Shown here: piece by piece, positions 11,330 through 21,272 of the stretch
Layout of the letters: every line of letters starts with the position of its first letter
How positions within the stretch are numbered: the stretch's first letter is position 1
NCBI GenBank assembly: GCA_958450325.1
Contig: OY288256.1
Coordinates: 42,922,953 to 42,986,952, forward strand
Direction of reading: 5' to 3'
DNA from: Agrostemma githago
Lineage: Eukaryota > Streptophyta > Magnoliopsida > Caryophyllales > Caryophyllaceae
DNA length: 64,000 nt
The notes under the pieces: generated by a model
Database searches by the model: none
What the model was told of the DNA's origin: nothing
Seen by the model: only the letters and a program-made list of their open reading frames with translations
Made by a program: the position numbers and the translations under genes

Positions 11330-12929
11330 TGATAAGTGTAGTTTGTAGTGCCTATTTGTTGTGTTTTGGTCCCATTTTCCTTGTGGAATCGCTCCTTGGG
11401 AGCGATTTATGGACTTCTTATGCTTCCTTTAGTTCGTTTCAGGTTCCCGAGACCGATGTGGAAGAGTTGGAGCGATTCCGACTCTATACATAAACATTTT
11501 GGAGCCAACGGAGTAAAGGAACGATGACTCGATGCCTTGGAATCGACCCCGAGATGTTGGGACCCAATCCCGAGCCTCCGAGACCCGATCTCGAGTCCCG
11601 AGAATCGGCGAGAAACCCATGAGAGGCAAGGAGGGACCAAAGAGCTCTTAAATGAGGCCTACAAGACCCATCCCGTTCGGGATGAGGTGCGCTTTGAAGG
11701 AGGCTGCTGTGAGCCCATCCCGGTCGGGACCATCCCGTCCCGGTCGGGATGACAGGGCCGACCCGATCGGGATGATCCGTCCCGGTCGGGAAGCTACAGG
11801 GGCAGCACGACTTCTTTTATTTTCTTATCGTTCATTCTTGTACCCATATATATACTCCCTTCTTGTAATGTTAAGACATCTTATCATAGTTTAGCATTTC
11901 TTAAGCCTCCCAAAAACCCTAAAACCCTAGATTTACTTTCACTCATTAGTTTTAATCTTCCTTTAATCCTAGTTAATCTTTAGTTAATCCTTGTAATTAG
12001 TTCTTGTATTAAGAGGATACTTGAAGAATTCTCCAAGCTTCACAACCTTGGGTTTTATTTGGGTTCTTATTTATGCAAGATTGCATCTTTTCATCTTCAT
12101 AGTGTTGGTATAATCATCTCTACTCTTAATCTTGTTTATTTAATCTAGTTTGAATCTTTTCATATTGTTATTGTTATTAATCTTGTTATTCATTATGGAT
12201 GTTTGTTTTGTGAGTTTGTTTTCTCTTATGATTGTTAGTTTGACCATGATAATGAGTGAGTAGTGATCTTGTGGGGTTAGTAGGGGGATTAGGGGTAGAT
12301 TATGGATGATTAGGGTTGATTAAGGGAAAAGGGTGAATCTTTGTTGTTAGTCACATTGTGGGCATTCTATGTGTTTGTTGATATGCTTGTGTGAGTTGTA
12401 GTGGCCATGCTTCCCATACTTGTGCTCATCTTCTCATTGTTTGCTTATTTTGTGGAAATGTTGAGAATAGTTTAGTCGCGAGAGCGCGGACTAGGGTCTA
12501 AGTTGCGAGAGCCCGGACCCACCTTGGCATCGGTCTAAGTTGCGAGAGCCCGGACCGACCCTAGCAACTAGGAGACACCTATACCCTTGATCACCCCAAT
12601 TACCCTTCTACTCCTATGAACCCGACCTACCCCACTTCCTTTCCATATTTGATCCATCGTCTTAGTTAGTCTTTATTTCTATAGTTTCATTGTTTAGTTA
12701 GTTCTCATAGTTTGTTCATCATTAGTTTAGCTATCTCTTCTCCTCCATCATAGTTTTCCATTTATCGTTTTTTTGTGTTTGTTTGGTGACCTAGTCTCGT
12801 TTTAGGTAGACATAGTCTAAACATCGCCTTACCGTCCTCGTGGATACGATCCCGACTTACCCTAGCTACCCACTAGGTGTAATCGGTAGTTTATTGATCG
12901 GTTAGGGACGTGACGAATCCCTACCATCA
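11330..12929 (+). repeat. 5' LTR, subfamily B
   Basis: Begins TGATAAGTGTAG and ends CCCTACCATCA. The U3 holds about five palindromic CCCGGTCGGG-type motifs (11660-11800), followed by a CATATATATAC TATA-like box (about 11845-11855). Clusters of GCGAGAGCCCGGAC occur at about 12475-12560. Same length as the 3' LTR at 19668. Confidence 0.92.
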
Positions 12930-12932
12930 ATT

Positions 12933-12950
12933 TGGCGCCGTTGCCGGGGA
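12933..12950 (+). other. Primer-binding site, tRNA-Asp type
   Basis: TGGCGCCGTTGCCGGGGA lies three bases after the 5' LTR. It is complementary to the 3' end, including CCA, of plant tRNA-Asp(GUC), the usual primer of Athila-type Gypsy elements. Confidence 0.9.
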
Positions 12951-13155
12951 CGGTGCATTGTTTAGACTTAGTTTGCTTATTTCTAGACTTAGTTGCCCTT
13001 CTTTGTGTTCTCCCATATTCTCTTGTGAATATTTTCTAGTTTCTCTTCTTTTCTTAGCTTTCTTTTCTATTTGTCTCTAGTTGTGCTTGTTTATTGTCGT
13101 TGCCTAGTGCCCATAAAGCACTAGGTGTTCTCACGTTTGTTCTAGTGTGTAGTGT

Positions 13156-16100
13156 ATGCCTAGGAGGGGAGGTGACTTCTATCTCTTTAATCCAGAGCCG
13201 GAGAGACTCTCTCGAGCCTTTCGCCAACGGACGATTAATCAGGTTAGGATCTCTCAACCAAGTGCAAGCAATACTCATCAAGGGCAAGCCCAAGGAGCCG
13301 AATTTAGCGAGTCACCTCGAGAGACGGCCGGAGGGACCTTCATCAATCCCTTCGGTAATTCTTCTCCTAGATCCCCCTCTTCATCTACATCAACACCGTC
13401 TACACCACCATCTTCTCCCTTACATCCAAGAATGCCTAAGTTTTCCTCTCACTCCACTTTCACGGAAGATGTCTTGCCGGGACCGAGTGCATTACCGGAA
13501 GCCTACACCGGGAATTTTGTGGCAAAGACCCAATTTATCCAACTTGTGGAGAGGAGCCCATTTAGTGGTTTGCCCACCGAAGACCCGCACCAACACATGG
13601 AGACCTTCTCCGATTATTGTGACGCTATATCTCAAACCGGGGTTACTCAAGATCAAATTCGTTGGGTACTCTTCCCGTTTTCTCTTATTGGAAAAGCGAA
13701 GCAATGGATCAAGAGTCTCGATAGGGCAACCATGGGGATCGATACTTGGAAAAAGCTTGCCTTGGGGTTCTACCAAAAGTTTTACCCTCCAGAAAAGACG
13801 AATCTGCTTAGGGCCTCCATCACCGGGTTCCAACAAAGGGATGAAGAGAGCCTATATGAAGCTTGGGAGCGGTTTAAGTCTTTGGTAAGATCGTGCCCTC
13901 ATCATGGACTCTGATCTCACAATGGTTCTTGGTGCAACAATTTTGGAATGGTCTTTATGAGGACTCGAGAGCTATTCTTAACATGGGCTCCAATGGTAGG
14001 TTTTCCGAGGTCGATGACGACCAAACTTGGGCGAGAATCGAAGAGATGGCGGTGCATAATTCGCAATACTCTAGGCCTAGGAAGGCACATCGAGGAGGCA
14101 TACACGAGGTCGATGCTATCACCAAATTAAGCATTGACCTTGGAGCTCAATTGAAAGCACACATGGAGACTATTGACAAGAAGCTCCAAAGCCACCTCAA
14201 CCAAGTCCAAGGCACTAGTTCCTCACACCATCAACCGATTCAAGAATTGAATGCTTTGGGATTTGCACCTCCTTTGCCCTATTTTGGGATGTGTGACACT
14301 TGTGGAATCGTTGGTCATGACCCTATGAATTGTAGAGGAAGTATTGAGCAAGTGAACGCCTTTCAAGCGTTCAAGCAAGGTGCCTCCTACTCTAATATAT
14401 ACCAAGCTTCCAATTAAGTCCCTCAACAACAAGCACTTCAACATCAACAACAACATCGTCCCTATGTTCCACCTCCCTTACGGGACAACAATGAAAGTTA
14501 CCAAGGTTATGTGGGTAACCAAAGACCCTTCAACAATTTCAAGCAAAATAACCAAGGCAACTTCAACAACAAGCAAGGGTTCCAACAAGGGAACTTCAAT
14601 CAAGGAGGTTTCCAAGGAAACCAAAATTTTGAAGGGTATCAAAACCACAACCATGGCAACAATCAAGGCCATCATCAAGGCAACTTTCATGGGTTCCAAG
14701 GGAACCATCATCAACAACAAAGTAATTCTCAAGGGTTCCAAGGGAACCGTCAACAAGCAACTCAAAATCAACAACAACAAAGCAAGCCTAGGAGCCGGTC
14801 TCCTACTCATGATTATGGCATTCCTCTCGCCATCATCGATACTCCGCATAATCCATCATCTCCACCTCGGGAATTCGACATTCAAAAGACTATGACGGAT
14901 ATGCAAAGGAGTCAAATGGAGATGTTGAAAACCCATCAAGAGCTCTTTGCTTATATTCAAGGGGAAAACGCGTCAAGAGATGCCCGTATGAAGATGCTTG
15001 AAACCCAAGTATCTCAACTTGCTTCGGGGAGCTCCTCAAGGCAAAAGGGGCAACTACCTTCTCAAGGTGAAACACCGATATTTGAGCATGTAAATGCTAT
15101 CACCACAAGGAGAGGTACATCCTATAACCCCCCTCCATATCTTAGTGAGCAAGAGCCCATGCAAGAACCGACAATGGAAATGGCATCTCCAACTCAAGAA
15201 GAATCAAGCTTTGATAATCCAATTGAGGAGAAAGATTTATGGGAAATTGAAAAACCCCAAGAAGACAACCCTCCCCCACTTCAAGAGAAAGACAAGGGAA
15301 AAAGGAAAGTGTCCTTTGAAGAATCCACCCCCGTTGAGCAAAATAAGTACCAAATCAAGTTGCCTTTCCCATCAAGGCAAATGAAGACTAAGGTGGATAC
15401 TCAATACGGCAAGTTCCTTAATATCGTGAAGAAATTGGATGTGAATGTCTCATTCGCCGAGTTACTTACCCAAATCCCGGCATATGGAAAATTCATGCGG
15501 GAAATCCTAGCTAGGAAGCGGTCCATTGACAAGGAAGAGACAATAGCGTTCACAAGGGTGGTGAGCGAGCTTATTCAAGGTTCCACGCTTCCGAAGTTGA
15601 AGGACCCGGGTAGTTTCTCTATCCCATGCACCATCGGCAATTACAAGATCGAGAGAGCTATGTGTGATTTGGGCGCGAGTGTGAGCATTGTTCCCTATAC
15701 CATTTGTGAGCGATTAGGGATGACGGAGTTGAAATGTACGTCCATTACACTCCAAATGGCCGATAAGTCTCTTAACTAACCATTGGGAATGTTAGAGGAT
15801 GTGCCGGTACGAATAGGGAAGTTCTTCATTCCGGTCGACTTCATTGTACTCCCTCCATTCTCTTGAATAAGCCCCATATTCCTCTTTGGGCCTTTTTTTG
15901 GATTAGCCCCATTTCCTAATAAGGTAAAGTTCAAACTTTTTTTTTACTATTTTACCCTCATATTTCTCTCTCCTTCACTCATTTAATATACTACTTTACC
16001 CCACCTCATTTCTTAAAAAGACAACAAATACCCCTACTTTACCCCCTTTTCCTTGGTATCCGTGCCCACCCCTAAGGGGGCTTATTCAAGAGAATGGAGG

Positions 16101-16684
16101 GAGTAGTTGACATGCCGGAGGATGCTAACACTCCCATCATCCTTGGACGCCCATTTCTACACACCACCGGTGCCGTGATCGATGTGAAGAAGGGTAGGAT
16201 TACCTTTCAACTAGGCGACGAAGAGTTAATGTTCGACCTCCAAGGCAACACTTCGCCTATGACCGAGACGTGTAATGTGATCCATGCCACGGAAGACATC
16301 GATCGAGGGAACGATTCGGGACAAAGCTTGAAGAAGTACTATTATGTACTTAAAGATGATGACTCCGAGAGTGAGGAGGATGAGAGCCCATATCATGGGT
16401 TAGGTGACGAATGCAATGACAAGGAGCAAGGTGAGCCTCCCTTGGGGCCACATGGATATCATTGGACGTTTGGGTATATCCCGAAGGATCGCAAGTACAA
16501 GTTCAAGCCATTGAACTTAGTAGATCGGGATGCCCCGGGAACGTCAATGCAAGGTCATGAAGAGCCTTGGTTTGTGGACGGTTATATCTCAAGCTTGATT
16601 GAAGACTTCTCTAGGGCCTTCGACTTGTTCCTACGTGCCCTTGATGGAGATGGAATCGGTTTGGAGGTTGTTGAAAAAGATTGA
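13156..16684 (+). pseudogene. gag-protease polyprotein, Athila-like, degenerate
   Basis: Structural protein and aspartic protease of the element. The frame opens at 13156; the capsid-type Retrotrans_gag region lies at about 13600-13905. The frame then shifts by one base near 13905 and continues to a zinc knuckle, Cys-x2-Cys-x4-His-x4-Cys (14292-14333). An in-frame TAA at 14415 is followed by an Asn/Gln/Gly-rich stretch (about 14520-14790), a coiled coil (about 14885-15020), an acidic linker, and the protease active site in the form Cys-Asp-Leu-Gly-Ala (about 15660), as is usual for Athila. Further damage: TAA at 15777 and a Stowaway MITE at 15849-16103. After the MITE the conserved Ile-Leu-Gly-Arg-Pro-Phe block resumes at about 16138. 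The C-terminus carries Arg-Ala-Phe-Asp-Leu-Phe-Leu-Arg-Ala-Leu-Asp-Gly, also found at the end of the unrelated-looking ORF at 59076. No polymerase follows. Confidence 0.9.
15849..16103. mobile_element. Stowaway-like MITE inside the protease frame
   Basis: 255 bp bounded by CTCCCTCCATTCTCTTGAAT and its inverted complement, with TA duplicated on both sides (15847-15848 and 16104-16105). These are the TIR and TSD of Stowaway (Tc1/mariner) MITEs. It interrupts a valine codon (GTA) in the protease; without it the frame reads straight through. Confidence 0.92.
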
Positions 16685-19650
16685 AGAGTGCTCCATCTTG
16701 GTTTGACGGAGTTCCACAAGAACCGTCTCATTGTATATATCTCTTTCTTGTAGTTAGTTGGATTTTTGTGAATTCTTGTTATTTGGATTGATTGATGAGC
16801 GTTGTGAGGGAGAGAGTTTGATGTGTGTTTGAGTATTTTTTGATAGGTGAAGTGAGAATGCTTCCTAGAGAAGAATGGCTATGATATACCTTGGCTTGTA
16901 AGCACGAGGATCGGGTTTTTGAAGCTTGGAGCAAGCTTTTGGGATTGTGGAAGTTGAAGAAGACCCATCCCGGCCGGGAATAGGCGTCCCAACCGGGACG
17001 GGCGTGGCATCCCAACCGGGAGGGAATCATCCCGATCGGGATGGGGGTGCACAAATTCGAGCTCACTGGAGGTCCATCCCGACCGGGAAGGAAGCGTCCC
17101 GACCGGGATGGGTGAGACATCCCGAACGGGACCGATCATCCCGACCGGGAAGGGCACCTGCTCCCCCTTTGTGTTTCTTCTTCGCAAATCAAGTCCACCC
17201 AACCGTTTTTTGCCCCCTCCCAACCTCCCTAGCTATCCTAGCCTTATCATATGCCCCTTATACTTCATTGCCATGCCCTCACTCCATTTCCTATCCACTT
17301 TACACCGACTCTCGCATCAAGTCCCATCCCCTCACACCATTACTACCCCGACCGTGAGTTCTTCTTGAGTGTGAAGCGAGACGGCAACCGAGAAGACAAG
17401 CGACGAGCCTCTAATGATCATTGAGACGATGTAGCAAGTGAGTTACTAGCCGCTCGGGTTGGGTAACTATCCTTCCTTTTCCTTCTTTTTATCGCTTGTT
17501 TTTCATTGTTTGCCCCCTTCCCTTGAGTCATGGTATCGTAGTGGCCTTCGAGGTCGTAGTATGGTTGCTCCCGACTCCCGATGACGTGATTGCCTTGAAA
17601 GTCATTCGATTAATTTAATTTTACAAGTTTTTCACTCTTTCTTTTTGAGGATTTAGTCGGATTTAGGCGGAATCCGGGCTAGGTGACTTGATTACACCTA
17701 GCCCTCCCCTCCCATTTCCTTTTATTTCCTTTTTTTTTTTTTTCTTCCCCCTTCCATATCTTTTCTTGTCTCGGCCCATGGTGACTTGACTACACCCCGG
17801 CCGGACACCTTCTACCTCTTCTTCACTTTTCTTTTTGATTTTTAGCTTTATTTTCGTAGTTTCTTTTCTTTTCTTTCGTCTCTCCGCACACTACGATCGA
17901 GCATGAGGACATTGCTCGGAGTAAGTGTGGGGGAGCGATATTCTATCGTAGTTAGTTTTATTTTCTAAGTTTTTCGAAAAAATCTTAAAAACTCTAAAAA
18001 TTTGAAATTTTTTCATAAAAATCAAAAAGATTTCCTTTTGCGTGTTTTCCCTTTTTTGTCTTTGTGTCGTATATTTGTTTTGTATTGTGTGTGTTTTGCC
18101 TCTCTTTTCCTTATAGGTCGCTTAATCACCGTTGTTTGGAAAGCTTTGAAGACATCCGGTAACATCTTCTAACCCTCTTTCCCTCTTTATTCCTTGTGAA
18201 GTTTGGAGAAGGTTGTGTTAAGGTGTGCTCGGGTGGAGCTTGTACATACTTGCGGTTGATTTGGTGATATGTTTGGAAGTTTGGGGTGGTGTTTGTTTGT
18301 TCGTGCTTTGTTTTTGTTGCCTTTTGTTTCTTTTTCTTTCGTTTTCGTCATGACTTTGTTTTGTGTTGTGTTGTGTGTCATGTGTGTAAACCGTCTTCGA
18401 AAACCCGGTTTAGAGGCTAGTGTGCGAGCGTCTACTTTCCCTTCCTAGTTGTATAAATCGAGTCTTGGACTTTAGCCTAGTAGAATGACCCTAAATCAAT
18501 GATTTCGTTGGTCCTTTACCTTGATTCCACCTAGCTTACTAGGAATTTACTGCGGGATTTGCACTTTTGACCATTATGACCACCCACGGTGTGAAAAGGC
18601 CTTGGTTACCGAGACTCGTCCCTTAGGTGACCGTGTCTAGGATTGTTTGATTACTCCAAGTTCTCCACTTTTTGTGGGTTTGAAGAGGGATCGCGACCCC
18701 CGACTTACCCATTTACCTACCTCTCACACATATCCACACAATAAGATGCAATTTGTTGAATTCTCTCTTTCTTAATTATCAAGAAGTGCCAAAAAGCCAA
18801 ATCTTGCCAAAAAAAGGGGCAAAGAAAAGAAAAGAAAGAAAAAAATGAAAGAATGAAAAGAATGAAGAAAAAGAAAAGGCGCAAAAGCCAAAAAGAAAAT
18901 AGAAAAGAAGAAAAAGAAATGGCATGGCAAAACAAAGCAAATATGTCAAAAAGAAAGAAAATGCCAAAAGAAAACCCATCTCACAAAAAGAAATCCCCAC
19001 AAAAATAAGCCTTTTTCCGACTTTTGCCGTGAAGAGCCTACCAAAGGACCGAGTCCCGAGGAAGGATGATAGCGGCATTAGTCGGTCTTCCCTCATTTTG
19101 CATGTTTTCCACCTTTTTACTTGGACTAGTTAGGCGGTTTTGGACACGGGACGACCGTCTTGGCTCACGCTAAAGGGGGCGGGGTCTCACTTACCTACAG
19201 TGTCGACTAACACCGTGGTTCTTCACTTTTCCACTCCGCCGATCGTCCCGTAGTACGTTTTTAGAAAGTTAGGAGGACCTAGGTAAGTTACCAACGTTTT
19301 CGTTGCTTTATCGTTATACTATTAGGGTTTAGTCCACCTTGGTTTGTATTGCTAGCTTGGGAACGTTGTCACTTACCTCGAGTCCTAAACCGGTGCTTCT
19401 TTCACCGTTTTAGAGGGAAGCGGTATTTCTTTTGTTTTGGATGCAACCGTCTAAGTGTTTGTTTGTGTGTTTGTTTGTTTGTGTGTTTTGTGTTCGGTTG
19501 CATCCGCGGTTTTGTCGCAAGACCCGACTTGCCTTGCGGAGTGCACTTTTCCTCTAAGTACACTCGCGTGAGTTGAAAGGGCGTAGGGTGCGCTAATACC
19601 CATTCGGCTAGTATAGTAGTTAGTATGTGCTTACTCGAGGGCGAGTAAGG
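16685..19650 (+). other. Long 3' non-coding region of the Athila-like element
   Basis: About 3 kb without a gene. It holds an array of about eight palindromic CCCGACCGGG-type motifs (16961-17160), pyrimidine-rich tracts (17700-17880), a second polypurine-tract-like sequence GTAAGTGTGGGGGAGCGATA (17921-17940) and a purine-rich A/G tract (18780-18990). Much of it is conserved in the minus-strand element (51783-53660 and 58474-59070), which suggests cis-acting roles rather than decay. Confidence 0.7.
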
Positions 19651-19667
19651 GTTAAGTGTGGGGGAGT
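19651..19667 (+). other. Polypurine tract
   Basis: GTTAAGTGTGGGGGAGT immediately precedes the 3' LTR and would prime plus-strand DNA synthesis. Near-identical copies sit at 51766-51782 (minus) and at 53734-53750 (plus, in an inverted fragment). Confidence 0.85.
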
Positions 19668-21267
19668 TGATAAGTGTAGTTTGTAGTGCCTATTTGTTGT
19701 GTTTTGGTCCCATTTTTCTTGTGGAATCGCTCCTTGGGAGCGATTTATGGGCTTCTTATGCTTCATTTAGTTCGTTTCAGGTTCCCGAGACCGATGTGGA
19801 AGAGTTGGAGCGATTCCAACTCTATACATACACATTTTGGAGCCAACGGAGTAAAGGAACGATGACTCGATGCCTTGGAATCGACCCCGAGACCTGGGGA
19901 CCCAATCGCGAGCCTCCGAGACCCGATCCCGAGTCCCGAGAATCGGCGAGAAACCCATGAGAGGCAAGGAGGGACCAAAGAGCTCTTAAGGGAGGCCTAC
20001 AAGACCCATCCCGTTCGGGAAGAGGTGCGCTTTGAAGGAGGCTGCTATGAGCCCATCCCGGTCGGGACCATCCCGTCCCGGTCGGGATGACAGGGCCGTC
20101 CCGATCGGGATGATCTGTCCCGGTCGGGAAGCTACAGGGGCAGCACGACTTCTTTTATTTTCTTCTCCTTCATTCTTGTACCCATATATATACTCCCTTC
20201 TTGTAATGTTAAGACATCTTATCATAGTTTAGCATTTCTTAAGCCTCCCAAAAACCCTAAAACCCTAGATTAACTTTCACTCATTAGTTTTAATCTTCCT
20301 TTAATCCTAGTTAATCTTTAGTTAATCCTTGTAATTAGTTCTTGTATTAAGAGGATACTTGAAGAATTCTCCAAGCTTGACAACCTTGGTTTTTATTTGG
20401 GTTCTTATTTATACAAGATTGCATCTTTTCATCTTCATAGTGTTGGTATAATCATCTCTACTCTTAATCTTGTTTATTTAATCTAGTTTGAATCTTTTCA
20501 TATTGTTATTGTTATTAATCTTGTTATTCATTATGGATGTTTGTTTTGTGAGTTTGTTTTCTCTTATGATTGTTAGTTTGACCATGATAATGAGTGAGTA
20601 GTGATCTTGTGGGGTTAGTAGGGGGATTAGGGGTAGATTATGGATGATTAGGGTTGATTAAGGGAAAAGGGTGAATCTTTGTTGTTAGTCACATTGTTGG
20701 CATTCTATGTGTTTTTTGATATGCTTGTGTGAGTTGTAGTGGCCATGCTTCCCATACATGTGCTCATCTTCTCATTGTTTGCTTATTTTGTGGAAATGTT
20801 GAGAATAGTTTAGTCGCGAGAGCGCGGACTAGGGTCTAAGTTGCGAGAGCCCGGACCCACCTTGGCATCGGTCTAAGTTGCGAGAGCCCGGACCGACCCT
20901 AGCAACTAGGAGACACCTATACCCTTGATCACCCCAATTACCCTTCTACTCCTATGAACCCGACCTACCCCACTTCCTTTCCATATTTGATCCATCGTCT
21001 TAGTTAGTCATTATTTCTATAGTTTCATTGTTTAGTTAGTTCTCATAGTTAGTTCATCATTAGTTTAGCTATCTCTTCTCCTCCATCATAGTTTTCCATT
21101 TATCGTTTCTTTGTGTTTGTTTGGTTACCTAGTCTCGTTTTAGGTAGACATAGTCTAAACTTCGCCTTACCGTCCTCGTGGATACGATCCCGACTTACCC
21201 TAGCTACCCAATAGGTGTAATCGGTAGTTTATTGATCGGTTAGGGACGTGACGAATCCCTACCATCA
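19668..21267 (+). repeat. 3' LTR, subfamily B
   Basis: 1,600 bp, starting TGATAAGTGTAG and ending CCCTACCATCA, followed by TSD CTCTG. It differs from the 5' LTR at only a few tens of sites, most of them in the first 520 bp (U3), so the insertion is moderately old. Confidence 0.92.
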
Positions 21268-21272
21268 CTCTG

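Larger units (their letters stand above)
11330..21267 (+). mobile_element. Non-autonomous Athila-like Gypsy element (gag-protease only)
   Basis: Complete 9,938-bp LTR element. Its LTRs are both 1,600 bp (11330-12929 and 19668-21267) with TG...CA ends and about 98% identity by eye. A perfect 5-bp TSD CTCTG lies at 11325-11329 and 21268-21272. It has a tRNA-Asp-type primer-binding site (12933-12950), a polypurine tract (19651-19667), one degenerate gag-protease frame and a long 3' non-coding region. No reverse transcriptase, RNase H or integrase is present, so it must have moved with enzymes from a helper. It inserted in the Rep coding sequence of the Helitron, just after the tyrosine motif; the target reading frame is continuous across the two junctions once one CTCTG is removed. 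Confidence 0.93.

Noticed and set aside
14478..14849. 123-codon hydrophobic minus-strand frame
   Set aside because: Antisense of the Asn/Gln/Gly-rich gag region; CAA/AAC codons read as Leu/Val in reverse.
16961..17160. Possible CRISPR-like array
   Set aside because: The repeated unit is a short palindrome with irregular spacing in a plant retroelement; no spacers of uniform length and no cas genes.
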